19,283 bases of DNA from Avichristensenella sp031549105. GTDB taxonomy: Bacteria; Bacillota; Clostridia; Christensenellales; Aristaeellaceae. A program made the position numbers and the translations under genes. Of this stretch, positions 13,988-19,283 are shown piece after piece. Below the pieces are notes generated by a model. That model was not told where the DNA came from. It did no database searches and saw only the letters and a program-made list of their open reading frames with translations. Position 1 is the first letter of the stretch, and each line of letters begins with the position of its first letter. Location of the stretch: NCBI GenBank assembly GCA_031549105.1, contig JAVBQK010000064.1, forward strand, positions 1-19,283, given 5' to 3'.

Positions 13988-14932
13988 TTATACCACCTTC
14001 AGGCAAAACTGCGGGCATACCGCCGCGCAATAGCCGCAGCGCACGCAGCGCGCGCTATCCACGACGGCTTTGCCATTTTTAATTGCCAGGGCTTTCTGGC
14101 CGCATCGCGCGGCACACCGGCCACAGCCCTCGCACCAATCCTGCACAATCAACGTACGTTCCGCCGATTCGCTTTCGGCGGTGCAGGCCTTGTCTGGTTC
14201 GCGGCCCTCGAACAGCGCCACATTGAAATCAATCTCCGCCCTGGACTGCATGCCCACCGCGATTGCGTCCACATAAGGGAGTGCCAGCGCGTAGGCCAGC
14301 GCTTCTCTTCTCTCGGCGATCAGGTGCCCGCCGCCCAGCGCTTTCATCGCGAGCACGCCACGCCCAGCTCGGTGCGCCGTCTCGGTTGCAGCTTCCATCT
14401 CGGCGAGCGAACCGTCCGCAATACCCAAGCCTCGCGTATTCAGGATGGGAAAGACGATGTCCATTTCCGGCCATGTGGCCGCCGCGCGCGTCGCCCCGAC
14501 ATGGTGTGTTGAAATACCGATCGTGCCGATCACGCCCGCTTCGCGCAACTCGCGGTAAAAGTCGAACGCCTCGGCATGGCCGCGCAGCGTATGCTCGCTC
14601 TCCTGCTCATGCATCAGAAAGATGTCGATGCGCTCGCGTCCGATCCCCTCCTGTGCCAGTTCGACCGATCGCTTTGCGGCGTCGCGGTCGTAGGCATAGG
14701 ACTTGGTGCAGACGATCAGATTCGGCACCGTGCGCAGCGCTTCGCGCACATGCGGGTAGGTGCCGTAATACTCGGCGGTATCAACAAAGTTGACGCCCTG
14801 CTCGGCGGCGTAGGCGATCAGCTCCGCGCCCTGCTCGGGGGGCATGTTTCGCTGCAAGGGTCCCATGGTCAGCGTTCCAAACAAAAGGCGCGAGACCCAC
14901 AGATCCCGCGCGCCAAGCCGTCTTTTTTCCAT
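13988..14932 (-). CDS. Aldo/keto reductase with C-terminal 2x[4Fe-4S] ferredoxin domain
   Basis: The 314-residue protein has the aldo/keto reductase barrel with the tetrad Asp51, Tyr56 (VDTAEYYG), Lys77 (CTKSY) and His108 (LMHEQ). Two ferredoxin-like cysteine clusters follow: Cys267/270/273/277 (CEGCGRCAARC) and Cys296/299/302/306 (CVRCGYCAAVC). This architecture is common in anaerobes and suggests that electrons pass between the nicotinamide site and a ferredoxin-type partner. The substrate is unknown. The gene starts 6 nt after the ireB stop without a visible ribosome binding site, so it is probably translationally coupled. It ends 2 nt before ruvX. Its position inside the usually conserved ireB-ruvX pair is unusual. 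Confidence 0.9.
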   Translation of the reverse strand: MEKRRLGARDLWVSRLLFGTLTMGPLQRNMPPEQGAELIAYAAEQGVNFVDTAEYYGTYPHVREALRTVPNLIVCTKSYAYDRDAAKRSVELAQEGIGRERIDIFLMHEQESEHTLRGHAEAFDFYRELREAGVIGTIGISTHHVGATRAAATWPEMDIVFPILNTRGLGIADGSLAEMEAATETAHRAGRGVLAMKALGGGHLIAERREALAYALALPYVDAIAVGMQSRAEIDFNVALFEGREPDKACTAESESAERTLIVQDWCEGCGRCAARCGQKALAIKNGKAVVDSARCVRCGYCAAVCPQFCLKVV

Positions 14933-14938
14933 AATAGA

Positions 14939-15199
14939 TTACTTGTCGCGTTCGCTGATGTAGAACTGCGCCAATTCTTCGAGGATTTCGTCGCGCTCCA
15001 GGCGGCAGATGAGCGAGCGAGCGCCCTGGTAGTTGGTGATATACGTAGGGTCGCCGGAGATAAGGTAGCCCACGATCTGCGTAATCGGATCGTACCCCTT
15101 CGCCTTCAGCGCCGCGTATACATTCATGATGATGTCTTCCGCCGAATCGTTCCGGTCGTTAATCGGCTTGAACGGCATCGTGTCGTTGCTCACACCCAT
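14939..15199 (-). CDS. ireB: IreB family regulatory phosphoprotein
   Basis: The 86-residue protein matches the IreB/DUF965 family through NVYAALKAKGYDPITQIVGY, SGDPTYITNY and ERDEILEELAQFYI. IreB of Enterococcus faecalis is a substrate of the Ser/Thr kinase IreK and tunes cephalosporin tolerance. The reported target threonines are near positions 4 and 7. Here Ser4 and Thr7 (MGVSNDT) occupy those positions, so phosphorylation of Thr7 is plausible (inference). It is first in a minus-strand operon with the reductase and ruvX-DUF1292. GAGGGG lies upstream of the ATG and a strong promoter is at 15229-15257. No alaS gene lies upstream, unlike in many relatives. Confidence 0.93.
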   Translation of the reverse strand: MGVSNDTMPFKPINDRNDSAEDIIMNVYAALKAKGYDPITQIVGYLISGDPTYITNYQGARSLICRLERDEILEELAQFYISERDK

Positions 15200-15228
15200 G
15201 CTCTCTACCCCTCATATTTGCTACGAAC

Positions 15229-15257
15229 ATTATACATGAATGGCTACGGTTTGACAA
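15229..15257 (-). promoter_or_regulatory. SigA-type promoter of ireB-reductase-ruvX
   Basis: On the minus strand, TTGTCA (15252-15257) and TATAAT (15229-15234) are separated by exactly 17 bp. Transcription would start near 15222, about 23 nt before the ireB ATG. Confidence 0.8.
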
Positions 15258-15279
15258 TCTTTTTTAACATTTTCGGAAA

Positions 15280-15317
15280 GAAAAGGGCGGCAGGGAAGTT
15301 TTTCCCTCTGCCGCCCT
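15280..15317 (-). terminator. Intrinsic terminator ending the sepF-rluD cluster and the 52-residue gene
   Basis: AGGGCGGCA (15284-15292) pairs perfectly with TGCCGCCCT (15309-15317). GGGAA pairs with TTCCC further in, with a small bulge. On the minus strand the stem is followed by a T-rich tract (CCCTTTTCTTTCC). It lies 20 nt past the stop of the small membrane gene. No other good terminator is seen between rluD and here, so it probably closes the whole upstream cluster. Confidence 0.85.
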
Positions 15318-15336
15318 CTCCCCGCTCAGCCGCTGG

Positions 15337-15495
15337 TTACCGGATCCAGTTGGATACGCTCCGGCTCAGCTCGGTCGCGCTCTTGCCAATTGCCTTGCGC
15401 ATCTGCTTGGTCTGAGGCATCATCATCAGCCCCGCACCCATCGCGATGCCCAGCGCGCTACCCGCCATCAGGCCTGCCATCGTTGTCGCTTTCAC
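15337..15495 (-). CDS. 52-residue small membrane protein (YtxH-like, uncharacterised)
   Basis: A GTG at 15495 follows an almost ideal ribosome binding site, AAAGGAGGGTGATC. The 52-residue product starts MKATTMAGLMAGSALGIAMG, a Gly/Ala/Met-rich hydrophobic segment to about residue 26. A basic amphipathic tail with QTKQMRKAIGKSATELSRSV follows. The layout (one membrane segment with GxxxG-type spacing, then a short cytoplasmic helix) resembles YtxH-type envelope proteins, but the family cannot be fixed from so short a sequence. It lies 90 nt after rluD and 20 nt before a strong terminator, so it is probably the last gene of that cluster. Confidence 0.75.
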   Translation of the reverse strand: MKATTMAGLMAGSALGIAMGAGLMMMPQTKQMRKAIGKSATELSRSVSNWIR

Positions 15496-15585
15496 CTGAT
15501 CACCCTCCTTTGCATCGTTTACGGTTCGTCCGCACCCGTAGTTTCCCCCGCAAAGGCGGCGCCATGCTGTGTCTTTTTGGCAGTT

Positions 15586-16461
15586 TTATGGCAACAATTT
15601 TTGCACTTCGCGCAGGAATAGCGCAGGCTCGGGCACCTCAAACGCAAGCGGCACACCAGTTATCGGGTGTGCGAGGCGGATTCGCCAGGCGTGCAGCATC
15701 AGCCTGGACGCGGCGACCGGCGGCTTTTTCCCGCCATAGATAGTATCTCCCAGCAGCGGATGCCCGATGTGCGCCATGTGCACGCGAATCTGGTGCGTGC
15801 GCCCGGTGATCAGGTTTACGTCCAGCAGCGTCGCGCCCCGCAGGCGCTCGGACACGCGGTATTCGGTGCACGCATAGCGCCCACCGGGCACCACCGCCAT
15901 CCGCTTCCGGTCGTTTGGATGCCGCGCGATCGGCGCTTCCACAAAACCGCTCTCTTCCCTAAAATTACCAGCAACGACTGCCCGGTAGGTTTTCTCAATC
16001 GTCCGTGCCTTGAGCGCATCGCTGAGCGCCTGGTGCGCCGCATCGTCCTTCGCCACCAGCAGCAGGCCGGATGTATCCTTATCCAGCCGGTGCACGATGC
16101 CGGGCCGGAGTGTACCGCCGATGCCGGACAGCCCGCCCAGGTGATGCAGCAGCGCGTTGACGAGCGTGCCCGTCTCATTGCCCGCTGCCGGGTGCACCAC
16201 CATGCCGCACGGCTTGTTCACCACCGCCAGATGTGCATCCTCATAGAGGATTTCCAGCGGCAGGTCCTCCGCCTCGGCGACCATCGGCACGGGCGGCGGT
16301 ACGTCCAGCGTTACGATGGACGTCTCCGCGATCTTCGCGCCGGGCTTTGTCTCCATGTGACCATTCACCCGCGCACAGCCGCCCTGAATCAGCTTCTCCA
16401 CGCGCGAACGCGTCAGCCCCGTCTCCCGCGCAAGGCGCACGTCCAGCCGCTCATCCGGCAT
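15586..16461 (-). CDS. rluD: RluD-family 23S rRNA pseudouridine synthase
   Basis: The 291-residue protein has an N-terminal S4 RNA-binding domain (RLDVRLARETGLTRSRVEKLI, about residues 5-50). The pseudouridine synthase domain follows, with the catalytic Asp127 in HRLDKDTSGLLL, plus NKPCGMVVHP (82-91) and GRTHQIRVHMAHIGHPLLGD. It isomerises uridines, probably in 23S rRNA; the exact site (RluD or a related specificity) is not certain. It overlaps lspA by 11 nt. The lspA-rluD pair is widespread in Firmicutes. Confidence 0.93.
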   Translation of the reverse strand: MPDERLDVRLARETGLTRSRVEKLIQGGCARVNGHMETKPGAKIAETSIVTLDVPPPVPMVAEAEDLPLEILYEDAHLAVVNKPCGMVVHPAAGNETGTLVNALLHHLGGLSGIGGTLRPGIVHRLDKDTSGLLLVAKDDAAHQALSDALKARTIEKTYRAVVAGNFREESGFVEAPIARHPNDRKRMAVVPGGRYACTEYRVSERLRGATLLDVNLITGRTHQIRVHMAHIGHPLLGDTIYGGKKPPVAASRLMLHAWRIRLAHPITGVPLAFEVPEPALFLREVQKLLP

Positions 16462-16921
16462 CGGGCTTCTCCTCCTTGCTCAGCAGCAGCCAACACGATA
16501 GCAGCACAAACGCCACACAGATGCAGATATCCGATATGTTGAAAACGGGAAACGGGAACAGCGTGATCTCGATAAAATCGACCACATAAGAAAGGAAAAG
16601 ACGGTCAATGAAGTTGCCCAGCGCCCCGCCCAGCAGCAGCCACATCGATATGCGCGCCAGCGGCGGTACCGTCCGTGCCCTAAAAAGAAGCCACAGGAAC
16701 AGCGCCAACAGCGCCACGCCCGTGACAATCAGCAGCGCCAACTGCCTGCCCTTCAGCAGGCCGAATGCCGCGCCCGTATTCTCCACATAGATGAACCGAA
16801 GCACCCCCGGCCATATGGGCAACGACCCCTCTCCCATGAGTGTGGACTGCGCCCACAGCTTGGTGAGCCGGTCCAGGATGAGGGCCAAAGGGGCGAGAAG
16901 CCAGCTTACATCGCGTTTCAA
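16451..16921 (-). CDS. lspA: Lipoprotein signal peptidase (signal peptidase II)
   Basis: LspA cleaves the signal peptide from diacylglyceryl-modified prolipoproteins in the membrane. The 156-residue protein has four hydrophobic segments and the family motifs VENTGAAFG (46-54), GNFIDR (102-107), VVDF (113-116, catalytic Asp115) and FNISD (127-131, catalytic Asp131). It starts at TTG 16921, which overlaps the stop of the upstream small membrane gene (TTGA). An AGGTG about 10 bases upstream could serve as binding site. It overlaps rluD by 11 nt. Confidence 0.95.
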   Translation of the reverse strand: MKRDVSWLLAPLALILDRLTKLWAQSTLMGEGSLPIWPGVLRFIYVENTGAAFGLLKGRQLALLIVTGVALLALFLWLLFRARTVPPLARISMWLLLGGALGNFIDRLFLSYVVDFIEITLFPFPVFNISDICICVAFVLLSCWLLLSKEEKPDAG

Positions 16922-17181
16922 TACATGTTCACCTGCACCATCCGCACAACCTCGGCGAAAAACTGGCCGATACCGGGCAAATTTTCCAGCGCCAGATGCT
17001 GCACAAGCACCACCACCAGCGCGCCCAGGATGCTAAACCCAATCGCAAACCCCATGCCGCGCATGACACCGGCCAAAAAATTTGTTATAAGCAAGCGCCG
17101 GCGGTCCTGCAAATACCTCACGTATTCGGTGAACCCCGCCCATTCCTGCTTTTGCGTATAAGATGCCGACCGCTTTTTCAT
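16918..17181 (-). CDS. Small DUF5665-like membrane protein
   Basis: The 87-residue protein has a basic N-terminal part with FTEYVRYLQDRRRLLITNFLAG. One or two adjoining hydrophobic stretches follow (about residues 38-65, GMGFAIGFSILGALVVVLVQ), then an amphipathic end with LPGIGQFFAEVVRMV. This pattern fits the DUF5665 family of clostridial membrane proteins, function unknown. It lies 32 nt after divIVA and overlaps the lspA start by 3 nt. The ribosome binding site is weak. It is probably part of the division and envelope cluster by position only. Confidence 0.75.
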   Translation of the reverse strand: MKKRSASYTQKQEWAGFTEYVRYLQDRRRLLITNFLAGVMRGMGFAIGFSILGALVVVLVQHLALENLPGIGQFFAEVVRMVQVNMY

Positions 17182-17213
17182 GGCAATAGGATGCCCGAAA
17201 GCGGCAAAGCGTA

Positions 17214-17678
17214 TTACTTAAACAGCTCTGTTTCGGCGTTCATCAGGTGCTGTTGGTCGTCCACCAGCCGCTTAAAGCGCGCACGGTAGTCGTTGGCGGC
17301 ACTGCGGAGCGTATCCAGGCTATCCTGCAGGCGCGCGGCTTCCTTCTTGGCATCCTCCAGTGTGCGGTCAGCCTTGCTCTTGGCGTCGGCCAGAATGATA
17401 TCCGCCTGCTTACGGGCATCCGCCATCGTCTCATCGCTGACGCGCTGCGCGTTGGTGAGCATCTTCTGCACCGTCTCAGAAGGCATTTCCATCACCGGGG
17501 TCGCGGCCACCGGCGCAGGCTGGCGAATGCTCTGCGTGCGCAGAGACTGAATCTCCCGCTGTAGCTCCTCAAACTCGTCGGCGATCTCGTCCAGAAAAAT
17601 ATCTACCTCTTCCGGATCGTAGCCGTGCGCCTTCGTTTTGAATTCCTTGGTCTCGATCATCTGAATGGTGACTGCCAT
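17214..17678 (-). CDS. divIVA: DivIVA-domain cell-division/polarity protein
   Basis: DivIVA proteins form coiled-coil scaffolds at curved membranes and recruit division or polar partners. The 154-residue protein has the DivIVA N-terminal domain (ETKEFKTKAHGYDPEEVDIF) and a long coiled coil, with a central linker rich in Pro/Ala/Val (about residues 52-68) and a charged C-terminal helix. The B. subtilis membrane-insertion pair Phe17-Arg18 corresponds by position to Ala17-His18 here. ATG 17678 was chosen because GGGGAGGA precedes it; an in-frame start lies six codons earlier. The neighbours ylmH, yggT and sepF place it in the standard division cluster. Confidence 0.92.
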   Translation of the reverse strand: MAVTIQMIETKEFKTKAHGYDPEEVDIFLDEIADEFEELQREIQSLRTQSIRQPAPVAATPVMEMPSETVQKMLTNAQRVSDETMADARKQADIILADAKSKADRTLEDAKKEAARLQDSLDTLRSAANDYRARFKRLVDDQQHLMNAETELFK

Positions 17679-17720
17679 GCTTGTGTTCCTCCCCATACCC
17701 TATCTTAAGCATATAACGAA

Positions 17721-18455
17721 TCAAAACCGCAACATCGTTACGCTGATCCGATCTTTTTTTGTGCGGCCGCCTATTTCGGCCACTTTCGCCCGGCCCAGGC
17801 CGCGTACCGATATCGTCGTTCCCTCGGCAATTTTGAGGTCTGGCCTAAGCTCCGGCCGGAAATCCACCTGCACGCGCCCCGCCGATACCAGCTCCGCCGC
17901 GCGGCCGCGCGAGAGGCGGAACGCCACGCCCAGCAGCGCATCCAGCCGGGTTGACGCGACGGTGGAGCGCATCTGTGTGCCCTCCTGCTGCGCTACGGAC
18001 GGCGCTTCCTCCAGCAGCCGCACCTGTACCGGAACGTTTCCGGCGCGGTCGAGGTTCGCTTCCAGGTAGCGCGCCATGTCCGCCAGCGCGAACACAGTCG
18101 CCGCCCCTTCCTTGACGAAGATGTCGCCCAGCTTCTCCCGGTCCATGCCCAGCGACAGGATTGCGCCAAGCAGGTCCCGGTGCTCCAGCGCGCCATATTG
18201 GGCCCGCCAAGTGATGTTCAGGCACATAACCGGCCAGTCCGGTATCCAGTCTTCATCCGCGAAGGTGACAACCTGCCGCTCCGCATCCTCCACACCGCCC
18301 CATGCAAACAGCGAAACGCCTGCCTGGCGCGCGCAGATCTCCGCCTGCTCGCGCTGCGCCGGCGTCAGGAACCATGTCCGCTGGGCAATGCCCGTTTTGG
18401 CGGCGCGCTGGGCCAGTTCGGCCATGCGCCGCTCGCACTCCCGGTCCGCTTGCAT
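17721..18455 (-). CDS. ylmH: YlmH-family RNA-binding S4-domain protein
   Basis: The 244-residue protein has the YlmH layout. An N-terminal region runs to about residue 80. A central domain has ALEHRDLLGAILSLGMDREKLGDIFV, the family signature. The C-terminal S4 RNA-binding domain has TRLDALLGVAFRLSRGRAAEL and AGRVQVDF. B. subtilis YlmH (RqcP2) is linked to ribosome quality control and, by gene order, to cell division. ATG 18455 was chosen because it overlaps the yggT stop by one base (TGATG), a typical coupling; an upstream in-frame TTG at 18482 is the alternative. Confidence 0.9.
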   Translation of the reverse strand: MQADRECERRMAELAQRAAKTGIAQRTWFLTPAQREQAEICARQAGVSLFAWGGVEDAERQVVTFADEDWIPDWPVMCLNITWRAQYGALEHRDLLGAILSLGMDREKLGDIFVKEGAATVFALADMARYLEANLDRAGNVPVQVRLLEEAPSVAQQEGTQMRSTVASTRLDALLGVAFRLSRGRAAELVSAGRVQVDFRPELRPDLKIAEGTTISVRGLGRAKVAEIGGRTKKDRISVTMLRF

Positions 18456-18730
18456 CAGATCAGCATGAAGTACAGCGACCAAAGACCCCTGGACAGCAGG
18501 TCCAGCACGAAAAAAGCCACCAGCGCCGACAGGTCGATGGGCATGCGCGGAAAGATGCGGAACATCACGTTGCGGATCGGGCGCAGAAGCGGATCAATGA
18601 AGCGGCTAAGCATCATCATCAGCTTATTGTACGGCGGAAGCACCCAGCTGAGCAGGCAGTACGCCAGCAGCACGTAGCGAATGATCGTGAGAAAATATGA
18701 GATTCCCTGGAAAACCCCGGATAACACCAT
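18455..18730 (-). CDS. YggT-family membrane protein
   Basis: The 91-residue protein has two hydrophobic segments (about residues 8-30 and 60-85) around the conserved loop LSWVLPPYNKLMMMLSRFIDPLLRPIRNVM, shortened here to the recognisable core SRFIDPLLRPIRN. YggT (YlmG) proteins are small membrane proteins implicated in division or chromosome distribution. AAAGGAG sits well before the ATG. It starts 12 nt after sepF and its stop is fused to the ylmH start. Confidence 0.92.
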   Translation of the reverse strand: MVLSGVFQGISYFLTIIRYVLLAYCLLSWVLPPYNKLMMMLSRFIDPLLRPIRNVMFRIFPRMPIDLSALVAFFVLDLLSRGLWSLYFMLI

Positions 18731-18742
18731 GCTCGACTCCTT

Positions 18743-19283
18743 TTACCTTGCCATATACGACCGCTCCGGGCGCTCACGGCCCTGCGCGGCGGCTTCGGCC
18801 TGCATTTCCCCGCGGACGATGTCCACGCCCGTGGGTGCGACCAGGTAGTTCTTATGCGAAATGCGCGCGACCGTCCCGCGCAGCGCGAATGCCGCGCCGC
18901 TGACCATGTCCAGCACGCGCTGGCACTGGGCGTCGTCCACCTCTTCAAAGTTGAGGATGACGTTGATGCCCGTCAGCAAATAGTTGATAATCTGCGAGCT
19001 GTCGTCCTTGCGGCGCACGCAGAAAATAATCGTGCTCGATTGCAGCTGCTGCGCCTGCGGATGCGGCGCCGCAGCCATGCCGTATTCAGGCTCTCCCGTC
19101 TCGCGGTTGGGCATACGGATGACGTTGTCCGGCATAGGCTGGTATTGCTGCTGCTGCTGAGGCTGCTGCCTCGGCTGCTTCTGCCGGCCGAACAGGTTCT
19201 GGATGGGCGAAGAAGACTCCTCCGCCGGGCGGCGGGGCGCCCGCGGGCCGAGCCGCGCCCCAGCGCCGGCCAAACAGTCGCCC
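18743..19283 (-). CDS. sepF: Cell-division protein SepF, 5' end outside window
   Basis: SepF bundles FtsZ filaments and tethers them to the membrane. The frame stays open to the window edge, and no N-terminal amphipathic helix or start with a ribosome binding site is seen, so the true start lies beyond base 19283. The visible part has a Pro/Gln-rich linker (QPQQQQQYQP), then the DUF552 core with IIFCVRRKDDSSQIINYLL, VILNFEEVDDAQCQRVLDMV and GTVARISHKNYLVAP. The linker is low-complexity, as in other SepF proteins. yggT follows after 12 nt. Confidence 0.92.
   Translation of the reverse strand, partial: GDCLAGAGARLGPRAPRRPAEESSSPIQNLFGRQKQPRQQPQQQQQYQPMPDNVIRMPNRETGEPEYGMAAAPHPQAQQLQSSTIIFCVRRKDDSSQIINYLLTGINVILNFEEVDDAQCQRVLDMVSGAAFALRGTVARISHKNYLVAPTGVDIVRGEMQAEAAAQGRERPERSYMAR

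Noticed and set aside
18456..18482. TTG start for YlmH at 18482
   Set aside because: It would overlap yggT by 28 nt without a binding site; the TGATG junction at 18453-18457 gives a simpler coupled start. Kept as an alternative.

Overview
The window is about 19.3 kb of GC-rich chromosome from a low-copy-repeat-bearing, endospore-forming Firmicute, most likely a high-GC member of the class Clostridia (inference). The reasons are: spoIVA (obligate spore-coat morphogen), a murB-rapZ-whiA-crh cluster, a sepF-yggT-ylmH-divIVA-lspA-rluD cell-division cluster, an ireB-ruvX-DUF1292 block, strong AGGAGG-type ribosome binding sites, and TTGnnn-17-TATAAT promoters. No plasmid, phage, CRISPR, rRNA or tRNA signal was seen.

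Layout. (1) 1-4540, + strand: after the tail of a palindromic repeat and a clear promoter come a small membrane-anchored protein, a solute-binding-like exported protein, murB, rapZ, whiA and crh. They are tightly packed or overlapping and read as one operon linking cell-wall precursor synthesis to carbon/amino-sugar regulation. yvcK, usually found between rapZ and whiA, is absent here. (2) 4541-5068, - strand: an isochorismatase-family hydrolase whose stop codon abuts that of crh. (3) 5069-5408: an intergenic region holding a 161-bp imperfect palindrome. (4) 5409-6902, +: spoIVA, followed by a ~212-bp multi-hairpin repeat and a strong terminator. (5) 10122-7231, -: a promoter, then serC-serA-GNAT, a serine-synthesis operon. 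(6) 11504-10263, -: an exported DUF3048 protein with its own terminator. (7) 11819-13042, +: a class I aminotransferase, followed by the second full copy of the multi-hairpin repeat. (8) 15257-13257, -: a strong promoter, then ireB, an aldo/keto reductase carrying two 4Fe-4S motifs, and RuvX fused in frame to DUF1292. (9) 19283-15280, -: sepF (5' end cut off by the window), yggT, ylmH, divIVA, a DUF5665 membrane protein, lspA, rluD and a 52-residue membrane protein, closed by a terminator.

Most genes are conserved housekeeping genes. The least explained material is intergenic. One repeat family is a palindrome made of consecutive short hairpins. Two full copies sit between convergent genes, and the tail of a third lies at the window edge. 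Hairpins differ in sequence between the copies but stay self-complementary, and nearly all have three-base loops closed by a C-G pair. A second, unrelated long palindrome lies just upstream of spoIVA. Other points of interest are the RuvX-DUF1292 fusion, a Crh-type HPr with Gln15/Ser46, a DivIVA with Ala17-His18 where B. subtilis has Phe17-Arg18, and a reductase inserted into the ireB-ruvX block.
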